DNA from: Argentina anserina
Taxonomy: Eukaryota; Streptophyta; Magnoliopsida; Rosales; Rosaceae
Assembly: GCF_933775445.1 (NCBI RefSeq)
Contig: NW_026089451.1
Location: 62,001-126,000, forward strand
DNA length: 64,000 nt
Direction: 5' to 3'
Positions 1 through 11,766 of this stretch are shown piece by piece. Positions within the stretch are counted from its first letter, which is position 1. Every line of letters starts with the position of its first letter. Below the pieces are notes generated by a model. That model saw only the letters and a list, made by a program, of their open reading frames with translations. It made no database searches and was not told the DNA's origin. Both the position numbers and the translations under genes were made by a program.

Positions 1-1494
1 GCACTTTGCGTATCTTTTCAATTCTCGTTTGAGTATCTTTCTGACGGATTTCGATTCGAGTTTCTATTGAATTTCAGAGAGTTTCCAGTGTGGGCGTGTG
101 TTTCTTTCAAACTGAGTATCTTTCTATCGTTTGAGTATGTTTACTATTGCACTTTAAGTATCTTTTCAATTCTCATTTAAGTATCTTTCTGTAAGCCTTT
201 CCGATGCGAGTTTCTATTGAATTTGAGAGTGTTTCCAGTGTGGGCGTGTGTTTCTTTCAAACTGAGTATCTTTCTATCGTTTGAGTATGTTTACTATTGC
301 ACTTTGCGTATCTTTTCAATTCTCTTTTGAGTATCTTTCTGAACGGCTTTCGATGCGAGTTTCTATTGAATTTCAGATAGTTTCCAGTGTGGGCGTGTGT
401 TTCTTTCAAACTGAGTATCTTTCTATCGTGTGAGTATGTTTACTATTGCACTTTGAGTATCCTTTCAATTCTCGTTTGAGTATCTTTCTGTAAGCCTTTC
501 TTATGCGAGTTTCTATTGAATTTGAGATTGTTTCCAGTGTGGGCGTGTGTTTCTTTCAAACTGAGTATCTTTCTATCGTTTGAGTATGTTTACTATTGCA
601 CTTTGCGTATCTTTTCAATTCTCGTTTGAGTATCTTTCTGTAAGCCATTCTGATGCGATTTTCTATTGAATTTCAGATAGTTTCCAGTGTGGGCGTGTGT
701 TTCTTTCAAACTGAGTATCTTTCTATCGTTTGAGTATGTTTACAATTGCAATTTGAGTATCTTTTCAATTCTCGTTTGAGTATCTTTCTGTAAGCCTTTC
801 TGATGCGAGTTTCTATTGAATTTGAGAGTGTTTCCATTGTGGGCGTGTGTTTCTTTCAAACTGAGTATTTTTCTATCGTTTGAGTATGTTTACTATTGCA
901 CTTTGCGTATCTTTTCAATTCTCGTTTGAGTATCTTTCTGACGGATTTCGATGCGTGTTTCTATTGAATTTCAGAGAGTTTCCAGTGTGGGCGTGTGTTT
1001 CTTTCAAACTGAGTATCTTTCTATCGTTTGAGTATGTTTACAATTGCACTTTGAGTATCTTTTCAATTCTCATTTAAGTATCTTTCTGTAAGCCTTTCCG
1101 ATGCGAGTTTCTATTGAATTTGAGAGTGTTTCCAGTGTGGGCGTGTGTTTCTTTCAAACTGAGTATCTTTCTATCGTTTGAGTATGTTTACTATTGCACT
1201 TTGCGTATCTTTTCAATTCTCGTTTGAGTATCTTTCTGAACGGCTTTCGATGCGAGTTTCTATTGAATTTCAGATAGTTTCCAGTGTGGGCGTGTGTTTC
1301 TTTCAAACTGAGTATCTTTCTATCGTGTGAGTATGTTTACTATTGCACTTTGAGTATCCTTTCAATTCTCGTTTGAGTATCTTTCTGTAAGCCTTTGTTA
1401 TGCGAGTTTCTATTGAATTTGAGAGTGTTTCCAGTGTGGGCGTGTGTTTCTTTCAAACTGAGTATCTTTCTATCGTTTGAGTATCTTTCTGAAC
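1..1494. repeat. 6-mer higher-order repeat, 897-bp period (about 1.7 copies)
   Basis: Monomer order is D, P, N, Pt, Q, P* from 1 to 897, then D, P, N, Pt from 898. Offset 897 equals 148+149+4x150. The second and eighth monomers share the uncommon CTCATTTAAGTATC (near 171 and 1068), supporting block duplication rather than chance order. The first D has GATTCGAG and the second GATGCGTG, both private changes. No gene is present. Confidence 0.8.
299..447 (+). repeat. Reference 149-bp monomer (class N), showing monomer anatomy
   Basis: Chosen as a representative copy. In order it holds a conserved head (GCACTTTGCGTATC to GAGTATCTTTCTG, positions 1-42), a variable block (about 43-85; here GAACGGCTTTCGATGCGAG, then TTGAATTTCAGATAG), a G-rich box (CCAGTGTGGGCGTGTG, about 86-101) and a conserved tail (CTTTCAAACTGAGTATC to TTTACTATT). 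Length class is set in the variable block just after CTTTCTG: GACGGAT gives 148, GAACGGC gives 149 and GTAAGCC gives 150 bases. Four degenerate copies of GAGTATCTTT sit at positions 8, 31, 115 and 134, so with the next monomer they form a local run spaced 19, 23 and 23 bases. This copy has CTTTTGAG where most have CTCGTTTGAG. Confidence 0.93.
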
Positions 1495-1597
1495 GGCTTT
1501 CGATGCGAGTTTTTCTTGAATTTTAGAGTGTTTCCAGTGTGGGCGTGTGTTTCTTTCAAACTGAGTATCTTTCTATCGTTTGAGTATGTTTACTATT
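1345..1597. repeat. Fused pair of monomers with an exact 46-bp internal deletion
   Basis: Two monomers that should total 299 bases span 253. At 1471-1490 the text runs TATCGTTTGAGTATCTTTCT straight into GAACGG, so everything from GTTTACTATT through the next GTTTGAGTAT is missing. The missing part equals two 23-base sub-units, and both breakpoints lie in copies of CGTTTGAGTAT. This looks like slippage or recombination between sub-repeats. It was the only such junction I saw. Confidence 0.85.
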
Positions 1598-2345
1598 GCA
1601 CTTTGAGTATCTTTTCAATTCTCGTTTGAGTATCTTTCTGTAAGCCTTTCCGATGCGAGTTTCTATTGAATTTGAGAGTGTTTCCAGTGTGGGCGTGTGT
1701 TTCTTTCAAACTGAGTATCTTTCTATCGTGTGAGTATGTTTACTATTGCACTTTGAGTATCCTTTCAATTCTCGTTTGAGTATCTTTCTGTAAGCCTTTC
1801 TTATGCGAGTTTCTATTGAATTTGAGAGTGTTTCCAGTGTGGGCGTGTGTTTCTTTCAAACTGAGTATCTTTCTATCGTTTGAGTATGTTTACTATTACA
1901 CTTTGCGTATCTTTTCAATTCTCGTTTGAGTATCTTTCTGTAAGCCATTCTGATGCGAGTTTCTATTGAATTTCAGATAGTTTCCAGTGTGGGCGTGTGT
2001 TTCTTTCAAACTGAGTATCTTTCTATCGTTTGAGTATGTTTACAATTGCAATTTGAGTATCTTTTCAATTCTCGTTTGAGTATCTTTCTGTAAGCCTTTC
2101 TGATGCGAGTTTCTATTGAATTTGAGAGTGTTTCCATTGTGGGCGTGTGTTTCTTTCAAAATGAGTATCTTTCTATCGTTTGAGTATGTTTACTATTGCA
2201 CTTTGCGTATCTTTTCAATTCTCGTTTGAGTATCTTTCTGACGGATTTCGATGCGAGTTTCTATTGAATTTCAGAGAGTTTCCAGTGTGGGCGTGTGTTT
2301 CTTTCCAACTGAGTATCTTTATATCGTTTGAGTATGTTTACTATT
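1598..2345. repeat. Five monomers P-Pt-Q-P*-D, repeating part of the 6-mer
   Basis: Monomers start at 1598, 1748, 1898, 2048 and 2198. The run Pt-Q-P*-D repeats 448-1045 at an offset of 1300. The D monomer at 2198 carries the later-dominant linked changes TTTCCAACTG and CTTTATATCG, which mark most D monomers up to about 40.3 kb. There is nothing but satellite. Confidence 0.75.
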
Positions 2346-4139
2346 GCACTTTGAGTATCTTTTCAATTCTCGTTTAAGTATCTTTCTGTAAGCCTTTCCG
2401 ATGCGAGTTTCTATTGAATTTGAGAGTGTTTCCAGTGTGGGCGTGTGTTTCTTTCAAACTGAGTATCTTTCTATCGTTTGAGTATGTTTACTATTGCACT
2501 TTGCGTATCTTTTCAATTCTCGTTTGAGTATCTTTCTGAACGGCTTTCGATGCTAGTTTCTATTGAATTTCAGATAGTTTCCAGTGTGGGCGTGTGTTTC
2601 TTTCAAACTGAGTATCTTTCTATCGTTTGAGTATGTTTACTATTGCACTTTGCGTATCTTTTCAATTCTCGTTTGAGTATGTTTCTGTAAGGCTTTCTGA
2701 TGCGAGTTTCTCTTGAATTTGAGAGTGTTTCCAGTGTGGGCGTGTGTTTCTTTCAAACTGAGTATCTTTCTATCGTTTGAGTATGTTTACTATTGCAATT
2801 TGAGTATCTTTTCAATTCTCGTTTGAGTATCTTTCTGACCGGCTTTCGATGCGAGTTTTTCTTGAATTTGAGAGTGTTTCCAGTGTGGGCGTGTTTTTCT
2901 TTTAAACTGAGTATCTTTCTATCGTTTGAGTATGTTTACTATTGCACTTTGAGTATCCTTTCATTTCTCGTTTGAATATCTTTCTGTAAGCCTTTCCGAT
3001 GCGAGTTTATATTGAATTTGAGAGTGTTTCCAGTGTGGGCGTGTGTTTCTTTCAAACTGAGTATCTTTCTATCGTTTGAGTATGTTTACTATTGCACTTT
3101 GCGTATCTTTTCAATTCTCGTTTGAGTATCTTTCTGAACGGCTTTCGATGCTAGTTTCTATTGAATTTCAGATAGTTTCCAGTGTGGGCGTGTGTTTCTT
3201 TCAAACTGAGTATCTTTCTATCGTTTGAGTATGTTTACTATTGCACTTTGCGTATCTTTTCAATTCTCGTTTGAGTATGTTTCTGTAAGGCTTTCTGATG
3301 CGAGTTTCTCTTGAATTTGAGAGTGTTTCCAGTGTGGGCGTGTGTTTCTTTCAAACTGAGTATCTTTCTATCGTTTGAGTATGTTTACTATTGCAATTTG
3401 AGTATCTTTTCAATTCTCGTTTGAGTATCTTTCTGACCGGCTTTCGATGCGAGTTTTTCTTGAATTTGAGAGTGTTTCCAGTGTGGGCGTGTTTTTCTTT
3501 CAAACTGAGTATCTTTCTATCGTTTGAGTATGTTTACTATTGCACTTTGAGTATCCTTTCATTTCTCGTTTGAATATCTTTCTGTAAGCCTTTCCGATGC
3601 GAGTTTATATTGAATTTGAGAGTGTTTCCAGTGTGGGCGTGTGTTTCTTTCAAACTGAGTATCTTTCTATCGTTTGAGTATGTTTACTATTGCACTTTGC
3701 GTATCTTTTCAATTCTCGTTTGAGTATCTTTCTGAACGGCTTTCGATGCTAGTTTCTATTGAATTTCAGATAGTTTCCAGTGTGGGCGTGTGTTTCTTTC
3801 AAACTGAGTATCTTTCTATCGTTTGAGTATGTTTACTATTGCACTTTGCGTATCTTTTCAATTCTCGTTTGAGTATGTTTCTGTAAGGCTTTCTGATGCG
3901 AGTTTCTCTTGAATTTGAGAGTGTTTCCAGTGTGGGCGTGTGTTTCTTTCAAACTGAGTATCTTTCTATCGTTTGAGTATGTTTACTATTGCAATTTGAG
4001 TATCTTTTCAATTCTCGTTTGAGTATCTTTCTGACCGGCTTTCGATGCGAGTTTTTCTTGAATTTGAGAGTGTTTCCAGTATGGGCGTGTGTTTCTTTCA
4101 AACTGAGTATCTTTCTATCGTTTGAGTATGTTTACTATT
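2346..4139. repeat. 4-mer higher-order repeat, 598 bp, three tandem copies (Pc-Nt-R-T)
   Basis: Monomer starts at 2346, 2496, 2645, 2795, then 2944, 3094, 3243, 3393, then 3542, 3692, 3841, 3991. The period is 150+149+150+149 = 598. Copies two and three begin with a Pc carrying CCTTTCATTTCTCG, GAATATC and TTTATATTG; the first copy has a different Pc. Nt has GATGCTAG, R has GAGTATGTTTCTGTAAGG and T has GACCGG plus TTTTTCTTGAA. The same 4-mer reappears singly or doubled near 6.1-7.3, 10.3-11.5, 18.2-19.1, 20.8-21.6, 27.3-28.2 and 30.0-30.9 kb, so it is a basic building block of the left half. Confidence 0.88.
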
Positions 4140-5935
4140 GCACTTTGCGTATCTTTTCAATTCTCGTTTGAGTATCTTTCTGAACGGCTTTCGATGCGAC
4201 TTTCTATTGAATTTCAGATAGTTTCCAGTGTGGGCGTGTGTTTCTTTCAAACTAAGTATCTTTCTATCGTTTGAGTATGTTTACTATTGCACTTTGCGTA
4301 TCTTTTCAATTCTCGTTTGAGTATGTTTCTGTAAGGCTTTCTGATGCGAGTTTCTCTTGAATTTGAGAGTGTTTCCAGTGTGGGCGTGTGTTTCTTTCAA
4401 ACTGAGTATCTTTCTATCGTTTGAGTATGTTAACTATTGCAATTTGCGTATCTTTTCAATTCTCGTTTGAGTATCTTTCTGAACGGCTTTCGATGTGAGT
4501 TTCTATTGAATTTCAGATAGTTTCCAGTGTGGGCGTGTGTTTCTTTCAAACTGAGTATCTTTCTATCGTGTGAGTATGTTTACTATTGCACTTTGAGTAT
4601 CCTTTCAATTCTCGTTTGAGTATCTTTCTGTAAGCCTTTCTGATGCGAGTTTCTATTGAATTTGAAATTGTTTCCAGTGTGGGCGTGTGTTTCTTTCAAA
4701 CTGAGTATCTTTCTATCGTTTGAGTATGTTTACTATTGCACTTTGCGTATCTTTTCAATTCTCGTTTGAGTATCTTTCTGTAAGCCATTCTGATGCGAGT
4801 TTCTATTGAATTTCAGATAGTTTCCAGTGTGGGCGTGTGTTTCTTTCAAACTGAGTATCTTTCTATCGTTTGAGTATGTTTACTATTACAATTTGAGTAT
4901 CTTTTCAATTCTCGTTTGAGTATCTTTCTGAAAGGCTTTCGATGCGAGTTTCTATTGAATTTCAGATAGTTTCCAGTGTGGGCGTGTGTTTCTTTCAAAC
5001 TGAGTATCTTTCTATCGTGTGAGTATGTTTACTATTGCACTTTGAGTATCCTTTCATTTCTCGTTTGAATATCTTTCTGTAAGCCTTTCTGATGCGAGTT
5101 TCTATTGAATTTGAGATTGTTTCCAGTGTGGGCGTGTGTTTCTTTCAAACTGAGTATCTTTCTATCATTTGAGTATGTTTACTATTGCACTTTGAGTATC
5201 TTTTCAATTCTCGTTTGAGTATCTTTCTGTAAGCCTTTCCGATGCGAGTTTATTTTGAATTTGAGAGTGTTTCCAGTGTGGGCGTGTGTTTCTTTCAAAC
5301 TGAGTATCTTTCTATCGTTTGAGTATGTTTACTATTGCACTTTGCGTATCTTTTCAATTCTCGTTTGAGTATCTTTCTGAACGGCTTTCGATGCGAGTTT
5401 CTATTGAATTTCAGATAGTTTCCAGTGTGGGCGTGTGTTTCTTTCAAACTGAGTATCTTTCTATCGTGTGAGTATGTTTACTATTGCACTTTCAGTATCC
5501 TTTCAATTCTCGTTTGAGTATCTTTCTGTAAGCCTTTCTTATGCGAGTTTCTATTGAATTTGAGATTGTTTCCAGTGTGGGCGTGTGTTTCTTTCAAACT
5601 GAGTATCTTTCTATCGTTTGAGTATGTTTACTATTACACTTTGCGTATCTTTTCAATTCTCGTTTGAGTATCTTTCTGTAAGCCATTCTGATGCGAGTTT
5701 CTATTGAATTACAGATAGTTTCCAGTGTGGGCGTGTGTTTCTTTCAAACTGAGTATCTTTCTATCGTTTGAGTATGTTTACAATTGCAATTTGAGTATCT
5801 TTTCAATTCTCGTTTGAGTATCTTTCTGTAAGCCTTTCTGATGCGAGTTTTTATTGAATTTGAGAGTGTTTCCATTGTGGGCGTGTGTTTCTTTCAAAAT
5901 GAGTATCTTTCTATCGTTTGAGTATGTTTACTATT
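4140..5935. repeat. Irregular satellite stretch between two higher-order blocks
   Basis: Twelve monomers in the order N, R, N, P, Q, K, P, Pc, N, Pt, Q, P*. The last four (5337-5935) repeat the left-end module N-Pt-Q-P*. The Pt at 5486 has CTTTCAGTATCC. The monomer at 4888 is class K (GAAAGGC), which becomes common only beyond 41 kb. No gene or foreign insert is seen. Confidence 0.8.
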
Positions 5936-8900
5936 GCACTTTGCGTATCTTTTCAATTCTCGTTTGAGTATCTTTCTGACGGATTTCGATGCGAGTTTCT
6001 ATTGAATTTCAGAGAGTTTCCAGTGTGGGCGTGTGTTTCTTTCCAACTGAGTATCTTTATATCGTTTGAGTATGTTTACTATTGCACTTTGAGTATCTTT
6101 TCAATTCTCGTTTAAGTATCTTTCTGTAAGCCTTTCCGATGCGAGTTTCTATTGAATTTGAGAGTGTTTCCAGTGTGGGCGTGTGTTTCTTTCAAACTGA
6201 GTATCTTTATATCGTTTGAGTATGTTTACTATTGCACTTTGCGTATCTTTTCAATTCTCGTTTGAGTATCTTTCTGAACGGCTTTCGATGCTAGTTTCTA
6301 TTGAATTTCAGATAGTTTCCAGTGTGGGCGTGTGTTTCTTTCAAACTGAGTATCTTTCTATCGTTTGAGTATGTTTACTATTGCACTTTGCGTATCTTTT
6401 CAATTCTCGTTTGAGTATGTTTCTGTAAGGCTTTCTGATGCGAGTTTCTCTTGAATTTGAGAGTGTTTCCAGTGTGGGCGTGTGTTTCTTTCAAACTGAG
6501 TATCTTTCTATCGTTTGAGTATGTTTACTATTGCAATTTGAGTATCTTTTCAATTCTCGTTTGAGTATCTTTCTGACCGGCTTTCGATGCGAGTTTTTCT
6601 TGAATTTGAGAGTGTTTCCAGTGTGGGCGTGTGTTTCTTTCAAACTGAGTATCTTTCTATCGTTTGAGTATGTTTACTATTGCACTTTGAGTATCCTTTC
6701 ATTTCTCGTTTGAATATCTTTCTGTAAGCCTTTCCGATGCGAGTTTATATTGAATTTGAGAGTGTTTCCAGTGTGGGCGTGTGTTTCTTTCAAACTGAGT
6801 ATCTTTCTATCGTTTGAGTATGTTTACTATTGCACTTTGCGTATCTTTTCAATTCTCGTTTGAGTATCTTTCTGAACGGCTTTCGATGCTAGTTTCTATT
6901 GAATTTCAGATAGTTTCCAGTGTGGGCGTGTGTTTCTTTCAAACTGAGTATCTTTCTATCGTTTGAGTATGTTTACTATTGCACTTTGCGTATCTTTTTA
7001 ATTCTCGTTTGAGTATGTTTCTGTAAGGCTTTCTGATGCGAGTTTCTCTTGAATTTGAGAGTGTTTCCAGTGTGGGCGTGTGTTTCTTTCAAACTGAGTA
7101 TCTTTCTATCGTTTGAGTATGTTTACTATTGCACTTTGAGTATCTTTTCAATTCTCGTTTGAGTATCTTTCTGACCGGCTTTCGATGCGAGTTTTTCTTG
7201 AATTTGAGAGTGTTTCCAGTGTGGGCGTGTGTTTCTTTCAAACTGAGTATCTTTCTATCGTTTGAGTATGTTTACTATTGCACTTTGCGTATCTTTTCAA
7301 TTCTCGTTTGAGTATCTTTCTGAACGGCTTTCTATGCGAGTTTCTATTGAATTTCAGATAGTTTCCAGTGTGGGCGTGTGTTTCTTTCAAACTGAGTATC
7401 TTTCTATCGTTTGAGTATGTTTACTATTGCACTTTGCGTATCTTTTCAATTCTCGTTTGAGTATGTTTCTGTAAGGCTTTCTGATGCGAGTTTCTCTTGA
7501 ATTTGAGAGTGTTTCCAGTGTGGGCGTGTGTTTCTTTCAAACTGAGTATCTTTCTATCGTTTGAGTATGTTTACTATTGCAATTTGAGTATCTTTTCAAT
7601 TCTCGTTTGAGTATCTTTCTGACCGGCTTTCGATGCGAGTTTTTCTTGAATTTGAGAGTGTTTCCAGTGTGGGCGTGTGTTTCTTTCAAACTGAGTATCT
7701 TTCTATCGTTTGAGTATGTTTACTATTGCACTTTGCGTATCTTTTCAATTCTCGTTTGAGTATCTTTCTGAACGGCTTTCGATGCGAGTTTCTATTGAAT
7801 TTCAGATAGTTTCCAGTGTGGGCGTGTGTTTCTTTCAAACTGAGTATCTTTCTATCGTTTGAGTATGTTTAATATTACAATTTGAGTATCTTTTCAATTC
7901 TCGTTTGAGTATCTTTCTGAACGGCTTTCGATGCGAGTTTCTATTGAATTTCAGATAGTTTCCAGTATGGGCGTGTGTTTCTTTCAAACTGAGTATCTTT
8001 CTATCGTGTGAGTATGTTTACTATTGCACTTTGAGTATCCTTTCAATTCTCGTTTGAGTATCTTTCTGTAAGCCTTTCTGATGCGAGTTTCTATTGAATT
8101 TGAGATTGTTTCCAGTGTGGGCGTGTGTTTCTTTCAAACTGAGTATCTTTCTATCGTTTAAGTATGTTTACTATTGCACTTTGCGTATCTTTTCAATTCT
8201 CGTTTGAGTATCTTTCTGTAAGCCATTCTGATGCGAGTTTCTATTGAATTTCAGATAGTTTCCAGTGTGGGCGTGTGTTTCTTTCAAACTGAGTATCTTT
8301 CTATCGTGTGAGTATGTTTACTATTGCACTTTGAGTATCCTTTCAATTCTCGTTTGAGTATCTTTCTGTAAGCCTTTCTTATGCGAGTTTCTATTGAATT
8401 TGAGATTGTTTCCAGTGTGGGCGTGTGTTTCTTTCAAACTGAGTATCTTTCTATCGTTTGAGTATGTTTACTATTACACTTTGCGTATCTTTTCAATTCT
8501 CGTTTGAGTATCTTTCTGTAAGCCATTCTGATGCGAGTTTCTATTGAATTTCAGATAGTTTCCAGTGTGGGCGTGTGTTTCTTTCAAACTGAGTATCTTT
8601 CTATCGTTTGAGTATGTTTACAATTGCAATTTGAGTATCTTTTCAATTCTCGTTTGAGTATCTTTCTGTAAGCCTTTCTGATGCGAGTTTCTATTGAATT
8701 TGAGAGTGTTTCCATTGTGGGCGTGTGTTTCTTTCAAAATGAGTATCTTTCTATCGTTTGAGTATGTTTACTATTGCACTTTGCGTATCTTTTCAATTCT
8801 CGTTTGAGTATGTTTCTGTAAGGCTTTCTGATGCGAGTTTCTCTTGAATTTGAGAGTGTTTCCAGTGTGGGCGTGTGTTTCTTTCAAACTGAGTATCTTT

Positions 8901-10123
8901 CTATCGTTTGAGTATGTTTACTATTGCACTTTGCGTATCTTTTCAATTCTCGTTTGAGTATCTTTCTGAACGGCTTTCGATGCGAGTTTTTCTTGAATTT
9001 TAGAGTGTTTCCAGTGTGGGCGTGTGTTTCTTTCAAACTGAGTATCTTTCTATCGTTTGAGTATGTTTACTATTGCACTTTGAGTATCTTTTCAATTCTC
9101 GTTTGAGTATCTTTCTGTAAGCCTTTCCGATGCGAGTTTCTATTGAATTTGAGAGTGTTTCCAGTGTGGGCGTGTGTTTCTTTCAAACTGAGTATCTTTC
9201 TATCGTTTGAGTATGTTTACTATTACAATTTGAGTATCTTTTCAATTCTCGTTTGAGTATCTTTCTGAACGGCTTTCGATGCGAGTTTCTATTGAATTTC
9301 ATATAGTTTCCAGTATGGGCGTGTGTTTCTTTCAAACTGAGTATCTTTCTATCGTGTGAGTATGTTTACTATTGCACTTTGAGTATCCTTTCAATTCTCG
9401 TTTGAGTATCTTTCTGTAAGCCTTTCTGATGCGAGTTTCTATTGAATTTGAGATTGTTTCCAGTGTGGGCGTGTGTTTCTTTCAAACTGAGTATCTTTCT
9501 ATCGTTTAAGTATGTTTACTATTGCACTTTGCGTATCTTTTCAATTCTCGTTTGAGTATGTTTCTGTAAGGCTTTCTGATGCGAGTTTCTATTGAATTTC
9601 AGATAGTTTCCAGTGTGGGCGTGTGTTTCTTTCAAACTGAGTATCTTTCTATCGTGTGAGTATGTTTACTATTGCACTTTGAGTATCCTTTCAATTCTCG
9701 TTTGAGTATCTTTCTGTAAGCCTTTCTTATGCGAGTTTCTATTGAATTTGAGATTGTTTCCAGTGTGGGCGTGTGTTTCTTTCAAACTGAGTATCTTTCT
9801 ATCGTTTGAGTATGTTTACTATTACACTTTGCGTATCTTTTCAATTCTCGTTTGAGTATCTTTCTGTAAGCCATTCTGATGCGAGTTTCTATTGAATTTC
9901 AGATAGTTTCCAGTGTGGGCGTGTGTTTCTTTCAAACTGAGTATCTTTCTATCGTTTGAGTATGTTTACAATTGCAATTTGAGTATCTTTTCAATTCTCG
10001 TTTGAGTATCTTTCTGTAAGCCTTTCTGATGCGAGTTTCTATTGAATTTGAGAGTGTTTCCATTGTGGGCGTGTGTTTCTTTCAAAATGAGTATCTTTCT
10101 ATCGTTTGAGTATGTTTACTATT
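5936..10123. repeat. 28-monomer higher-order unit, 4188 bp
   Basis: Order read from diagnostic bases: D Pc Nt R T Pc Nt R T N R T N N P Q Pt Q P* R N Pc N P R/Q Pt Q P*. One 148, ten 149 and seventeen 150 sum to exactly 4188, and the next D begins at 10124. The twenty-fifth monomer (9524-9673) has an R head (GTATGTTTCTGTAAGG) and a Q-like tail (CTATTGAATTTCAGATAG). In the next unit the same slot is a plain Q, so it is probably a recombinant. The trimer T-N-R (448 bp) occurs in tandem near 7131-7727. Confidence 0.85.
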
Positions 10124-11766
10124 GCACTTTGCGTATCTTTTCAATTCTCGTTTGAGTATCTTTCTGACGGATTTCGATGCGAGTTTCTATTGAATTTCAG
10201 AGAGTTTCCAGTGTGGGCGTGTGTTTCTTTCCAACTGAGTATCTTTATATCGTTTGAGGATGTTTACTATTGCACTTTGAGTATCTTTTCAATTCTCGTT
10301 TAAGTATCTTTCTGTAAGCCTTTCCGATGCGAGTTTCTATTGAATTTGAGAGTGTTTCCAGAGTGGGCGTGTGTTTCTTTCAAACTGAGTATCTTTCTAT
10401 CGTTTGAGTATGTTTACTATTGCACTTTGCGTATCTTTTCAATTCTAGTTTGAGTATCTTTCTGAACGGCTTTCGATGCTAGTTTCTATTGAATTTCAGA
10501 TAGTTTCCAGTGTGGGCGTGTGTTTCTTTCAAACTGAGTATCTTTCTATCGTTTGAGTATGTTTACTATTGCACTTTGCGTATCTTTTCAATTCTCGTTT
10601 GAGTATGTTTCTGTAAGGCTTTCTGATGCGAGTTTCTCTTGAATTTGAGAGTGTTTCCAGTGTGGGCGTGTGTTTCTTTCAAACTGAGTATCTTTCTATC
10701 GTTTGAGTATGTTTACTATTGCAATTTGAGTATCTTTGCAATTCTCGTTTGAGTATCTTTCTGACCGGCTTTCGATGCGAGTTTTTCTTGAATTTGAGAG
10801 TGTTTCCAGTGTGGGCGTGTGTTTCTTTCAAACTGAGTATCTTTCTATCGTTTGAGTATGTTTACTATTGCACTTTGAGTATCCTTTCATTTCTCGTTTG
10901 AATATCTTTCTGTAAGCCTTTCCGATGCGAGTTTATATTGAATTTGAGAGTGTTTCCAGTGTGGGCGTGTGTTTCTTTCAAACTGAGTATCTTTCTATCG
11001 TTTGAGTATGTTTACTATTGCACTTTGCGTATCTTTTCAATTCTCGTTTGAGTATCTTTCTGAACGGCTTTCGATGCTAGTTTCTATTGAATTTCAGATA
11101 GTTTCCAGTGTGGGCGTGTGTTTCTTTCAAACTGAGTATCTTTCTATCGTTTGAGTATGTTTACTATTGCACTTTGCGTATCTTTTTAATTCTCGTTTGA
11201 GTATGTTTCTGTAAGGCTTTCTGATGCGAGTTTCTCTTGAATTTGAGAGTGTTTCCAGTGTGGGCGTGTGTTTCTTTCAAACTGAGTATCTTTCTATCGT
11301 TTGAGTATGTTTACTATTGCAATTTGAGTATCTTTTCAATTCTCGTTTGAGTATCTTTCTGACCGGCTTTCGATGCGAGTTTTTCTTGAATTTGAGAGTG
11401 TTTCCAGTGTGGGCGTGTGTTTCTTTCAAACTGAGTATCTTTCTATCGTTTGAGTATGTTTACTATTGCACTTTGCGTATCTTTTCAATTCTCGTTTGAG
11501 TATCTTTCTGAACGGCTTTCTATGCGAGTTTCTATTGAATTTCAGATAGTTTCCAGTGTGGGCGTGTGTTTCTTTCAAACTGAGTATCTTTCTATCGTTT
11601 GAGTATGTTTACTATTGCACTTTGCGTATCTTTTCAATTCTCGTTTGAGTATGTTTCTGTAAGGCTTTCTGATGCGAGTTTCTCTTGAATTTGAGAGTGT
11701 TTCCAGTGTGGGCGTGTGTTTCTTTCAAACTGAGTATCTTTCTATCGTTTGAGTATGTTTACTATT

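Noticed and set aside
341..355. RNA polymerase III B box (tRNA-like or SINE-derived monomer) at GGCTTTCGATGCGAG
   Set aside because: Only the TTCGA core matches, it is absent from the 150-base classes, and no A box lies at a suitable distance. No tRNA fold is seen.
299..447. CENP-B box in the monomer
   Set aside because: TTTCGATGCGAG has TTCG but lacks the required A and CGGG at the correct spacing, and neither strand gives a match to TTCGNNNNANNCGGG.
743..752. ATTGCAAT as a functional C/EBP-type site
   Set aside because: An 8-base match in AT-rich repeated DNA is expected by chance and there is no gene to regulate. Kept only as a palindrome observation.
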